From assembly GCF_002775205.1 (NCBI RefSeq), contig NC_036443.1, positions 9,725,698 to 9,789,697 of the forward strand: 64,000 nt of DNA, read 5' to 3'. A program made the position numbers and the translations under genes. Source of the stretch: Xiphophorus maculatus. Its lineage: Eukaryota; Chordata; Actinopteri; Cyprinodontiformes; Poeciliidae. The notes below the pieces were generated by a model, which saw only the letters and a list, made by a program, of their open reading frames with translations, made no database searches and was not told where the DNA came from. This document shows, one piece after another, positions 46,089 through 57,800 of the stretch; within the stretch, counting starts at the first letter, position 1, and every line of letters starts with the position of its first letter.

Positions 46089-49000
46089 ATGCCGTCTTTG
46101 GCCATGATGGGTCAAGCAGGAGCTCAGAGACTTGCGACAAGAACCTGGAGAAGATTCATGAAGGACGGCAGGTGCTTTCTTGACGCACTTTTTCAAAAGA
46201 AATGGCCAAACATACGGGACTTCTTTTTAACCTCTCCCGCTCGATTGCAGATGTTTCACTACCTCAGCTTCTCACCAGAATGCTTCATCCTCACCTGCAT
46301 CCAATCAGAAAACTCCATCCTATAGCTATGTGGTTATTGGGGCAGGGTCAGCAGGTTGCGTCCTCGCCAATCGCCTGACAGAAGACGCCCAGGAGTCCGT
46401 GTGTCTGTTGGAGGCCGGACCCAAGGACAAGTGGCTGGGAAGCTCCCGACTCTCGTGGAAGATCCACATGCCAGCCGCGCTGACCTACAACCTCTGTGAT
46501 GACAAGTACGGTGATTGAGTATAAATTTAAGCAATTAGATCATCCTCAGTTTACGCCAGTGACTGATAAACCTTTGTTTTGATAATAATTCAGAGCTCAG
46601 AATTTTCTTTTAATTGTCCTGCTGTGTTTCTTTTCACGCCTCTTCAGGTATAACTGGTTCTACCACACATTACCCCAGGCCCAAATGGACAACAGGGTGC
46701 TGTACTGGCCCAGGGGTCGAGTCTGGGGAGGATCCTCCTCACTTAATGCCATGGTTTACATCCGTGGGCATGCAGAGGACTACAACCGCTGGCAGAGAGA
46801 GGGTGCAGAGGGATGGGACTATGAGCATTGTCTGCCTTACTTCAGAAAAGCTCAGTGCCATGAACTGGGAGAAAACAGGTACTATCTTCAAATGGCTTTA
46901 TTTATTTGGTCAATTACTTTTTATTTGCATCCGTTTGACAGAATCTAAAAATGGGCGATATGATCTTTTATCATAAAGTGACAATGCATTTAATAAAATC
47001 TTTTTTTTTTATTGGCTGTAAATCTTTACCCTTATGCAATCAAAGCCACACAATCATGAGACTACTTTAAAAATAAAACTTACCCTTTATCAAAAAGACA
47101 ACTCCACTACAGAGGTTCTATCAAGTATTGGAGCTGTGATAGTAGACGGTATGAAATAATAGTGTTTATTCATAATTGGCAGACATTAATTGAACATTTA
47201 CTTTTGCTGTCATAGAACCAGCAATGGGAAAATAGTTTGAGCAAAAACAGTCTGAACATTACTATCAGTCTTAGAAAACATCATCAGGTTCATCAGTCTG
47301 ATAGTATGAATACAGTATAATACATTTCAAACCCTCATAGAAAGTTCAACACCAGAAGCCAAGCAACTTCAGTCAATGGAAAAAAGTTTTCCTGCATGTA
47401 TTTCATATATTCTAGGTACAAGAGGACACTTTAGATGTAATAGGCTTACTTTAATTGAATGACAACAAAGTCTGTCTATGTCTCTTTTAAGATGAACAGA
47501 AATGTGTCCAGAGTGTCAATGTGTCTTTGCTAACGGAAATTTGAAACTCCGCTTCTTGTTTTATCACGATTCACGTTTTTTCCCAGACGCTAATTACATA
47601 AGTTGTGGCAACACTGTTGCCACCTGTACTGGTGAGTGTGAAAATAAATTTTACGGGGGTGCAAATGAAAAGAAATGTGAGGCACTTCCTGAAGCAACAG
47701 CTCTTGTCCTGTGTGCTGTTTCTGATGCGCCCTTTATTCTTGAGATAACGCGTTTAGCCTGGACTGAGTAGGTTATCTTTTGTGAGTCACAGTTTGGTTT
47801 AGTTATTGTATTCTTAATATTCTCTCTTTGGCTGAAATGACAGGGCTTTATTCACAGCCATAGAGGGACTCAGGACTGTGCATAAACTACTAATTGAACT
47901 AATTAGTAAACATGTCCAACTTAAAGCAATTATCATTCTGAGATGAGGGAATCTTCCTTAGTATAGACATAGTGTCTGGTCTACATAACGTATGCTAAGT
48001 AGCTTTGTTATTATCAACATTAATAAGACAATTGTCTAACATTAATGAACATTTTTGTAGGAGAGGTGCTTATATGATACTCCCACACTTCCTGCTGGAG
48101 TTTGAAACCTACTAAGCATTTGTGAGATATTGTAATATTGTGTTTTTCCATCTTTGTATTGCAGGTACAGAGGTGGCAGCGGACCTCTTCACGTGTCCAG
48201 AGGAAAGACCAACCATCCCCTGCACAAGGCTTTTATCGAAGCAGGCCAGCAGGCAGGATACCCCTTCACTGATGACATGAATGGATACCAACAGGAAGGC
48301 GTTGGCTGGATGGACATGACCGTCTACAAAGGTAACAGAAACAGAGAGCAAAACACTTGAGGTTTAATAAAAATGATGGAAAGAGGAGTTAAAGACTGCA
48401 TTGGTGGTACTGAGATCAGGTTAGGCTTAATACAGAAGATGCTTTAATTAACTAACCAATGAGCCTAATAACTTTATTTTTTGTAATTTTATTACAGGTG
48501 CTTGATTATTTAATAATCGCCCCAAATGTCCGAACATCTCATCCAATATGGTGCTTATGTAGTACGAGTACATTAGTAAGAGGGAAAACTTGCTAATGCT
48601 AACGAGATTCTAAGTGCTGTGAAAACCTTCAAGATCATCAGAAAACTGAATTGAAATGCTGAAATGATGTGTTCTCAGTGAGAAAAGAAACTTCATGATT
48701 GTTGCAAAATGTGAAATATGATCCTATATTTCATCTTATGTATGTTTTGGTTTAATTGCCATCACTGAAATGTTCGAAAATATCAGTAAATTGGCCACTA
48801 GTGAAAACCAAACTTCTAATCTAGAGCTAAAGCAAAATCTTTAGAACTGGGGATTGTATCATCTCAAAAATGGAGCGCTGAGCTGGGTGGAAAAAGTAAA
48901 TACCACTAATCTCCAGGATTTTACTGCACAAATAAATCTTGTCCGAATGAACACATGTTTCCAGGGAAGAGATGGAGCTCTGCCAGCGCCTACCTCAGAC

Positions 49001-52000
49001 CTGCATTGGGTCGGCCCAATCTGAAGACGGAGGTGCACTGCATGACCACCAAGATCTTGTTTGATGGCAAGCGTGCTGTAGGGGTGGAGTACGTGCAGAA
49101 CGGAGAGAAAAAGAGAGTAAGAAGCACAACTATCTCACGTAATACAGTAGATTAAAAAAACCGATTAAAGATGTATTTTTATTTAAATCACGGTTACCAT
49201 TTTTCATGCTTTTCTTCTTTACAACAGCTCACAGACTCAGTTTTTCCATTATTGTTCAGGTGTTTGCAGATAAAGAAGTGATCTTGAGTGGAGGAGCTAT
49301 CAATTCCCCTCAGCTACTCATGCTGTCTGGTGTGGGAAATGCAGATGAACTGAAAGACCTGGGTATTCCTGTCATTCAGCACTTGCCAGGTGCGTGAAGT
49401 TTAAAGACTCTGTTGACTTTGCGATGGATGCATTCTCTGCTGGAGATTAGATCTTGATGCGTGTAGGATTTTGAGTCACTTTTTGACCTTTCCGTGCTTT
49501 GGTAACTGGCTCTAGTAAAGCTGAAGGAGGCAGCTGTTGCACAACCACTGTAACTTTACAAGCATGTTGTTTTCTTTCTCTAATAGAAAATGTTTTTCAA
49601 GTAGGTGGCTCAACAATTACTTGGATTGATTACCTTACAAAGAAACTACGGACTACGAGACTAAAATGTTTTGTTTGATAAAGTCAGCAATAGTGGAGCA
49701 CCACAGGGGATTGTACTCTCGCCATTCATTTTCACCGCGTACACCTCCAACTTAGCCTGGCTATCGCCTTCCCGTGTAACTTCACTCAAAAAAAGATGTT
49801 GCTTACGTCACAGTCTGGGCTTTCTCTCACTCGCTTGGATTCCCTCTGCTAGATGTTGTACCAGACCAATCAGGGAACAGAAGAAGTGAATGATGACGTT
49901 GATTTTCTGCGCTGTTTTAGAATTGTAGTCTGCCTGTAGTTTTAGCAATGGCAGCGGAGACAGTCTGTGATGGCCTCGCTTCCACATATTGAATAAACAT
50001 TAACAGTTGCCTCGTTCGGATCAGCACGTCTCTCTTCGTAGCGGAGGATGGTTGTTTACAGAGCAGACAATTTCCGGTAAGCATCGTAGCCTTGAATTGG
50101 CGTAATTCATACGTCAATTCAAGGCAAAGACGTTTGCCAATTCAAGGCAAACGTTAACTATTGGAAATTTAAAACGGGAAGCAATCGTTTCTCAATAGTC
50201 GAGATCCCAGACTATCTGCACAAGACAAACAGGCCTGGTTTTTACCAGGCTACCTCAGGCTTCAAGTTAGAGTCCTGCCAACTGCAGAAATGCTCAGAAT
50301 ACGTTTACTGAATGAATGAATAAGAAGCTTCTTCAGATTCACCGCAATACAAACCACTACTGAGAATCCTTTCTGTCCCCTGTCATCACTGTCAACTGCA
50401 TAATAACTCTTTGAACAAACTTGCATATTCTGCCTTTCAGCAAAAACGTAATAAGATTATATTTATTGAAGTATTTCTTTAATTGGATTTGGATTAAACT
50501 GAACAAAAGCTTCTGTCTTTTTCACCCTGTTGTTCAGGCGTTGGCAATAATCTGCAGGACCACTTGGAGCTGTACGTCCAGCAGCAGTGCACTCAGCCCA
50601 TCACCTTGTACAAGGCGCAGAAACCTTTCCACATGATCAAGATTGGCCTCGAGTGGCTCACTCTTTTCACCGGTAACCAAATTCACCTTGCAAATGTATT
50701 TATACCCCCTGACGTTTTTACTGTTTTATCACATTACAATTATGCAAAACTTTGATGCACTTTATTGCAGTCGTATGTTAGACGAAACACAAGTAGTTCT
50801 TACTGCTGAAGTGGAATTAAAATGATGCATGACTTTCAGCATTTTGCATTTTGTGCTGATCAGAATCTGAAAAATGACATTTCTACTTCACGTGACCAGT
50901 TTGCTTTTCTGTGTTTTCCATATGGCTTATGGCAAACCTCTAATGTGACTTGTGCATCAGCAGATTCATGTTTCGCCACCGTGCCTCATAACTGCTCAGA
51001 AATAAACAACGAGGAGAGCAAACAGCTCAACCGCTTGAGAGAAAATTATGGCTAAAACAGAATTATAATTGGCAGTATTTTAAGTATTTAAAACAAAAAA
51101 AAAAACCCTAACCAATACTTTACTTTACCGGATATGAAATGCTCGTATCGTTCTTCAGCCATATCGCCCAGACGTGGTGAAAACAAATGTAGGTCACACA
51201 TTTCAAACTTTTATTTGTAAATGGTTTTGAAAAGTTCTTCATTATTTTGTCATTTTCTTTCCACATTAGCGCGGCGCACTACTTTGTGCTTTTATGTCAC
51301 AAATAATTTCCAATGCCCTGCAGAAATATATGTGAGAGCATAATAATCTTGTGAAATGTACATATTTTATGGAAGTGTTTCCCGACCCTGGCCGTTTCAG
51401 ATGTCCCACCTGTTTCAGATGTGCTCCTGCTTGAAACAAACCCTGAGTCAGATGTCAGGTGTATCAGAAACCTAAATTGGCCTCCGGTTAAAATCAGGCG
51501 TGCTGAAGCGAAGCACCTTTATTATACAAGGCAGTGTGCCTTGAGGACCACGGTTGGGAAACGTTGTTCTATGTTGTTTCCCAACATTATAATATTTTTG
51601 TTATTTTACCTAAATGTTTTGTTTATTTATAAAACTAAGACACATACAGTATATACCCTATAGGAATTTTTTTTTTTCAATTTTTACTCAATGCAATTCG
51701 CAGAATTTGCCTCAAATATAACTCGGTGTTTCTGTGAAATGTTCTGCGTGGTGACGAAATGCACTGATTGACAATTGATTACTGCAGGAAACCACCTTGT
51801 GGTTTGGCAATTAGGAACATTAGCTGTGCCAGACATACAGTTGGCAGACTTACTTTTTTTATCAGCTTTGTGATTGTGTGTTTGTTTTTTTTTTTTATTG
51901 TCTCAATCTTCTTCCCCCAGGCTACGGAGCTACAGCCCACTTGGAGAGCGGAGGGTTTATCCGCAGTCGACCTCACGTCACACACCCTGACATTCAGTTT

Positions 52001-54851
52001 CATTTTCTGCCTTCACAAGTTATTGACCACGGCCGGGTTCCTTCAAAGATAGAAGCATATCAGGTGCGACAAATAACAAATACTGTATGCTCTTTTCTTT
52101 TTCTTCCTCCTGACTGTGGGCAGTCCGGGCGGCCAAATTTATTCATTACTTTCATTTAGACTGCTATTAATAAACTTTATGCTAACAAGAGGTTGAAGAG
52201 ACAAAGGATTAGATACAGAGTTCCCTTTACTGTTCCATGGAAACTCACATTAAAATCACAAACTTGGCTCGTCACAGTAATTTCTCGGGAAATGATTCTC
52301 TCTTCCAGAGAATTGAACCTCCCCACTAATAAGTGCCTTATACAAAGGAAAATAGCTGTGGGTTAACTCCGTCTTTCCCTGCAGATAGATCATTTAAGAG
52401 GAGACTTATAAAAATAAACAAATTCTACAGTGCAAAAGTACCTAAAATGAGTGAAGTTGTTTAAGTAGGGTTGGGCGCATTGATTCAAATAGATACCAAG
52501 GTGAGCATTGGTATTACTGTTGTTGTCAATACTGGTGTCTCTTCCAAATGTCCTGCAAATTTCAGAAATTTCCCCAGAGTTCATGCCAAATGCCAAACAT
52601 TAAGAGCTTACTTTTTTAATATGACTCCAAGATGTCATACCTTTGTAATGTTTATACTAAAAACATCTGCTCTCTTTCAAATACACTTGTTTAATTTCCT
52701 CATAAGTGCAGCTTCTCTCCAACACTGTCAGTGCAGACGGCGCGTCCTCCCGCACCCCTCGACTCCTCGATCATGCAGGCTCACTTCACCCTCCCTTTGC
52801 AGAAGAGAGAATTTATCACTGTGGTAACACCATAAATTTACATAAACATATCAAAGCAGTTCACCCTCTGGTGAACTCCAAGATAAAACGTTGGTAAAAG
52901 TTGATCAGAGATGCAGACTGATTAAACTATTATCATCTACTCAGGCAGCTGAATAAAATCATACTGGAACTCAAAAATAATATATGTACCACAAACTTCA
53001 AATGTGAATATAGGATGAATATGCTCATCCTTTTGTGTTAATTAAAGGAAAAATGGTATTCCTATAGAGGTTACAGACAAACAGTATCCCAATAGTTTTG
53101 CATTGCTACGATGACCATGAAGGACCTACAAGCTCTCTCAACAAAACGGTTTTAAGAGTTTACTGAAGGCACTTCTCCGATCTCTGGGAAAAAAATCCTA
53201 GTAGTAAAGTTTCCTTATGAGAAAAAAACCCACTTACTTTGTATTTGTCTCTCAAAAGTAAAAAAAAAAAAAAAAGTTGCTGATATTTAGACACAAGTGG
53301 GAATCAAGATATCTTCAAATTGAAAAGAATCACTGAAGAACAGGACAGAACTACCAGAACTCAGGGAGTTGTCTCAGATATTGGTGCCAACATGGTCGCA
53401 GCTGTTTCACAAAGTAGGTCGGGCACGTTATCCATGCTTTGCACATCCAGAAACGTTTTAAGTTTCCAGAGCACAAACTCATCCAATCAGTTGAAGCACA
53501 CTGGAACTGCGTATTCTACAAGTTTAAGAGACAATTGAGAAAAAGGAAGCAGTTGTACTTTGCTTTCTTGGGTACAGCTCACTATGCGTGGTCAGTGGTG
53601 GGGCTCTCCCTTGACACCCAGAGACCATTTGAAGAAGCAGCAAGAGAGAGATAATCTGAAAAACATTTGTCTGTCTCAAAGGTGATCTTCCTGATGGTAA
53701 CATTACTTGGAAGCTTGACTGCATCTCATAAGGCTCCAAGGCAGCAAGCTAGCAGGTGTGCTGTTAGTAGAGTGATTCAGGAGCATTGAAGCCTTTTGGG
53801 GTCTCAGTAGCAGCCCCTACCTGGACACAAGATTTAAAAACTTTGGATCCAGGGACATGGCAAATGTCAGACATCAGAGATATGGTCAGAGTTTGACTCT
53901 CAGGTCCTTAGATGACAGCACCATCGCACAGTAACTCAGACAAGGAGTGTAACAAAAGTAAATATGTTGCTGTTCCTAAAATGAAAACATCTGTTCTCGA
54001 CAGGGCCAACAGAGGTGACTCAAAAAATACTTTCTTAAGGGCTTTATGCACAATTTTCTTAAAAGAAATTAATTTAAAAAATCCCAGTATCACTTACCAT
54101 TGTTGTGAAGTCCTATTTTCTTAATTGACTGGTTTTTATCTGAGTAAAGTATTTATTAAGCTTAATCTGCTGGAGCCTCTGCTATCCTGCCAACATCTCT
54201 AAAAGTGTAAAAGTCTTCAAAAATAAAGAATGTTCTCATGTCCTAGGTTCATGTTGGACCAATGAGAAGCACTAGCATTGGCTGGATGAAGCTGAAAAGT
54301 GCCAATCCCACCGATCACCCAATTCTCCAGCCAAACTATCTCTCCACTGGTAAGAACCGAAGAGGGTTGCTTGACTGAAATAGAGCAGAAGATAAAACAG
54401 AATCATGTGTGTTTTCTATCTGATCTTTGCAGATATTGATGTGTGGGAATTCAGGGAGTGCGTCAAACTGTCCAGAGAAATTTTCGCTCAGAGTGCCTTC
54501 GACCAGTTCCGCGGTCCCGAGGTCCAGCCCGGTCTCCAGGTCCAGTCGGACGCCGACATCGACGCTTTCGTCCGCCAGAAGGCCGACAGCGCCTACCATC
54601 CCTCCTGCACCTGCAAAATGGGGTCCGCCTCCGATCCGACGGCGGTGGTGGACTCGAGCGCACGCGTCCTGGGTCTGGAGCGACTGCGGGTAGTCGACGC
54701 TTCCATCATGCCCAGCATCGTGAGCGGGAACCTGAACGCCCCTACGATCATGATGGCGGAGAAGGCAGCCGACATGATCAGAGGCCGGCCTCCTCTGGTG
54801 GAACCCGGGGTTCCCGTGTACCAGCCCACGACGCTCGAAACGCAGAGATGA
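46089..54851 (+). CDS. chdh: Choline dehydrogenase, mitochondrial
   Basis: FAD-dependent GMC oxidoreductase of the inner mitochondrial membrane, oxidising choline to betaine aldehyde on the way to betaine. Exons: 46089-46171, 46251-46505, 46648-46878, 48165-48331, 48965-49116, 49260-49389, 50538-50672, 51921-52063, 54247-54349, 54433-54851; 1818 nt, 605 aa (human 594). An Arg-rich targeting leader ([15 protein letters not shown]) is followed by the FAD motif [20 protein letters not shown] signature 1 [16 protein letters not shown] and signature 2 [14 protein letters not shown]. Then come the catalytic-region [12 protein letters not shown] and [19 protein letters not shown]. The first intron is only 79 bp and is needed to join the leader to the FAD frame. 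A second in-frame ATG lies 5 codons after the first. Confidence 0.95.
49655..50310 (+). mobile_element. LINE reverse transcriptase fragment split by an insert
   Basis: 49682-49750 encodes about [20 protein letters not shown], the conserved RT box of CR1/L2-type LINEs. The frame resumes after 50256 with [12 protein letters not shown], matching the next part of such proteins from memory. The palindromic element 49752-50256 interrupts it. It lies in chdh intron 6, same strand as the gene. Confidence 0.65.
49752..50256. mobile_element. Inverted-repeat DNA element in the LINE
   Basis: Starts TTAGCCTGGCTATC and ends TTTTTACCAGGCTA, so TAGCCTGG is an inverted terminal repeat. Inside are further inverted pairs, such as the three copies of GCCTTGAATT or CAATTCAAGGC around 50090-50150. 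No transposase is seen, so it is a non-autonomous insert. The target-site duplication is not clear to me. Confidence 0.55.
51374..51566. mobile_element. MITE related to 40756-41088
   Basis: The left end GTGTTTCCCGACCCTGG and the right end GACCACGGTTGGGAAACG are inverted. It shares end sequences with the element in the il17rb intron but is shorter. It lies in chdh intron 7. Confidence 0.6.
52735..53930 (+). mobile_element. hAT/ZBED transposase relic
   Basis: Pieces of a BED-zinc-finger hAT transposase lie in order on the plus strand. 52820-52897 has a BED-like [17 protein letters not shown]. 53340-53410 has [14 protein letters not shown], the hAT catalytic-domain motif. About 53820-53930 has LDTRFKNFG, like the usual LDPRFK. 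Frame changes and stops between them show it is dead. It lies in chdh intron 8 and has no splice signals joining it to chdh. Confidence 0.7.
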
Positions 54852-57800
54852 TCGGCCGATTCGGTGATTTAACTATAACGATCTCTGAGGTGGGAGCAGC
54901 AGGGAATTTAATCAACAAAAATCAAAAAAATGTGACTTAGTTTTGTTTAACCTTTTACACTCTTTTTGAACTCCACAAATAACCCGTTGCGTTGACGTGA
55001 AGGATTTAGCGTGAAGTTCGATATGCAGGGCAGTCTGTCGGTTGGGACCAACACACTAAGATACATCATTCTAAAAGTAGACATTATTACAGCCTGCCGC
55101 GTAGCAGCTGTGCAGTAAATGCAAATTGCTCTTTGCAGAATCTAAACAGTACCTGGAAGAGCCTTATCAACTGAACACTTGCTCAGTGTTTTTGTTTAAA
55201 TCTACTAATACATGAGGACGTAAGGGGAATGCTGTTTGCACCAACAACATGGTTCATCTCAACTTCACTGTATCCACAGCTTGAATTGTTTTAAGTTGAA
55301 GTATTAGGGAGCAACATGTGAAACACTAACAAAACAAAAAGCAGACTCTAAGCCATTTGGTTCAGCTTGAAATATTATTGTCATTATGATGTAATGCCTC
55401 TCCGATATGATGGTTCAGCTTAAGTGCAAGGTTCTGCCTTTCCTTTCTACCGATCAGCTTCCTCCCTGCAAACCTGCAGCTGTTCTGTTTAGCTCATTTC
55501 CTTAGGTCTGTTGCACACTGTTCAAGATAACAGGAAGGCAATCGCTTCTTAGTTTCTGTTCGAGTTAACCTTATCTCAAAAAAGGGATGTTTTTAGTGCA
55601 AGACATTCGCCAGTGTGCTCGCACGGTTGCTTTTGTGTTTAGAAAAAGATTGGTGCTGATTAGATTGGCCTGCGAAGCTGCCTACATCAGCATTTTTTAT
55701 TTGAGAAAAGCTGGAACGACACTTGTTTTCTGGCATAAGTCGTAAAGGCATCATCTTTTTTTTAACCAAAAAAACCAAAAGCTTTAAAACATATGTAAAA
55801 GTGAAAAAGGAAGCGACTTAAGATTTTGTGAGCAAAAATAACTGCCTTTTTCAGTCTCTAACACTAGTAGATCTGTTTACACTAACGTGCAATAGTTGTT
55901 TTTTTTGTTTCTTTTTTTCTAGATTGCAGATGTTGCATTTTAGGGCAAAGAAGCATTTAAAGGGCAAACACCATTTTTACATATTTTCCTTCTCAATTGT
56001 GTTCAATTAATTTCAACGCATTTTTATACCGCTTGCTCACAACAGATTTGGTCTCAAGGCTTTTGCTTTTAATAGTTAATTTCATTTAAAAAAAATTATG
56101 TGGAGAAAAAAGTGAAGAAAATGCACCTGAAAGTTACAGAAGAGTAGTTTTGACACTTTTAGAGCACAGAACTGTTGCATTAATGCATGCCATAATATGC
56201 ATCCAAGACAAAAGTAGAAAAGTGCAACTCTAGCTCCAAGATCAAGTTAAAAAGTGATTAAGATTTGTGTCATACAAGTCTCATTTTTTTCCCCACATAA
56301 TCAGTTCGTGTCCTACTGTTCAGGAGTTCACCTACGCTGCTTAAGGTGCCTGTCACAACAAGCACACTGTAGACAGTAAATGACTGCAGGCTGATTGCAG
56401 TTACGGTAATTTTCTCAAATGTTATTTGGCCCCAACAAGTTACTCCTCTTTAATGCAGCACGTATCGTGGGAAATCCGGGGCAGATTAGCATAAATTGTC
56501 TATATTTAGGACTACAGCTACTTAACTCACTCTGTAAGCTTTCTGCACATAAACAACACGCGGTCACCTCTGTTGTCTGGCTGTCTAGAAAAAACTAAGT
56601 TGGAGCTGTGTCGGATCTTTATCCATCAGCTTTCAGTTGTTTCCTTGAGTTCGAGTCAACTTTGTGGCCCCGCTCCGTGACCCTGGGGAAAAGTCGAAAC
56701 GCTGTTCGCTTCCGTAGAGTTCGCTCGCATTTCCTGCACTGCAACAAAAATGCCGACTGCGTTGTTATTCTGAGTCTCCAAAAAGTGGAAACGCATCCAT
56801 TCCACGTTTTTATTTCAGGCCAGAAAAAAATATTTCCTCTGCGATTGCCTTGAGAGATTTCCATAATGGTTGTGCCTGTTTTACTGATCATGACTCAAAA
56901 GGTCCTTTGTATGTTTCGGGAAAATGTTTCGACATTCCTGATCCACTTAGGAAAACAATGGAAAATCCATTTGCGATTTAATGCCGGTAGACCTCATGTA
57001 GTTTTTTTTTTGCTCCCAAATGGCTCAGGCTAAACCTAAGATGTTTTCAAACTATGCAGTAATATTAACAGCTAATCATCAAACATGGTGAATTATGTTA
57101 AAATACACCTTGTTTCTCTACACTAAAAAACTTAAAAAACCCAAGTATACATTAAATAAAATCTATTTTTTGTATTGTTTTTGTGAATGATTACGTAGAT
57201 CATCTTGTTAAAATTTATAAATGACTAATAAGGAAAATTAACGTTTTTAAACAATAGAAATATAATAAAAGAAATAGTTCCTATATTGCCATCAGTGTTG
57301 GTATCAAAGAATTTGTGATTGAAGTTGATGCATATTTGTTGTGATTTTTTTAATATCTTCACTAATATCTGAAGTATTGAATGAAATCAATTAATCCGTA
57401 TTATAATCTACAATGGACCTTATTTACTACAATGACCTTAACTGTGTTAAATTGTGTGTCTTTGTTAATAATGCGTACTGTGACAGCTATTGTTTACACT
57501 ATAATGCACCGTTGTGCAATGATGCATTAATCATCTTTTTTATGTTTTTTAATGACGGAATAAACATGTGAATCAGGAAAGGATATTTTATGTTAATATA
57601 TCAAAGCTCTTCTTTATTATTATTTTTTTTCTGCATTGATTGTCAACAAGCCGTCCTGACCTTGTCCTCTTTATTTAGCAATTATTACAAAAATCAGCAG
57701 GTGCATCGTCATTTCAGGCAAAAAAATTCAAATGTACAAAACAAGGATGTTGCTTCTGTTGGTACAAAATCTAGAAGGTACTAATTATTATGCTACAAAG

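Noticed and set aside
46089-46325. chdh as a pseudogene because its first frame stops at 46325
   Set aside because: A 79-bp intron with good splice sites joins leader and FAD domain in phase, and the full model is 605 aa.
54443-54940. 165-codon alternative frame in the last chdh exon
   Set aside because: GC-rich coding DNA gives open frames in other phases; the chdh frame has the conserved GMC motifs.
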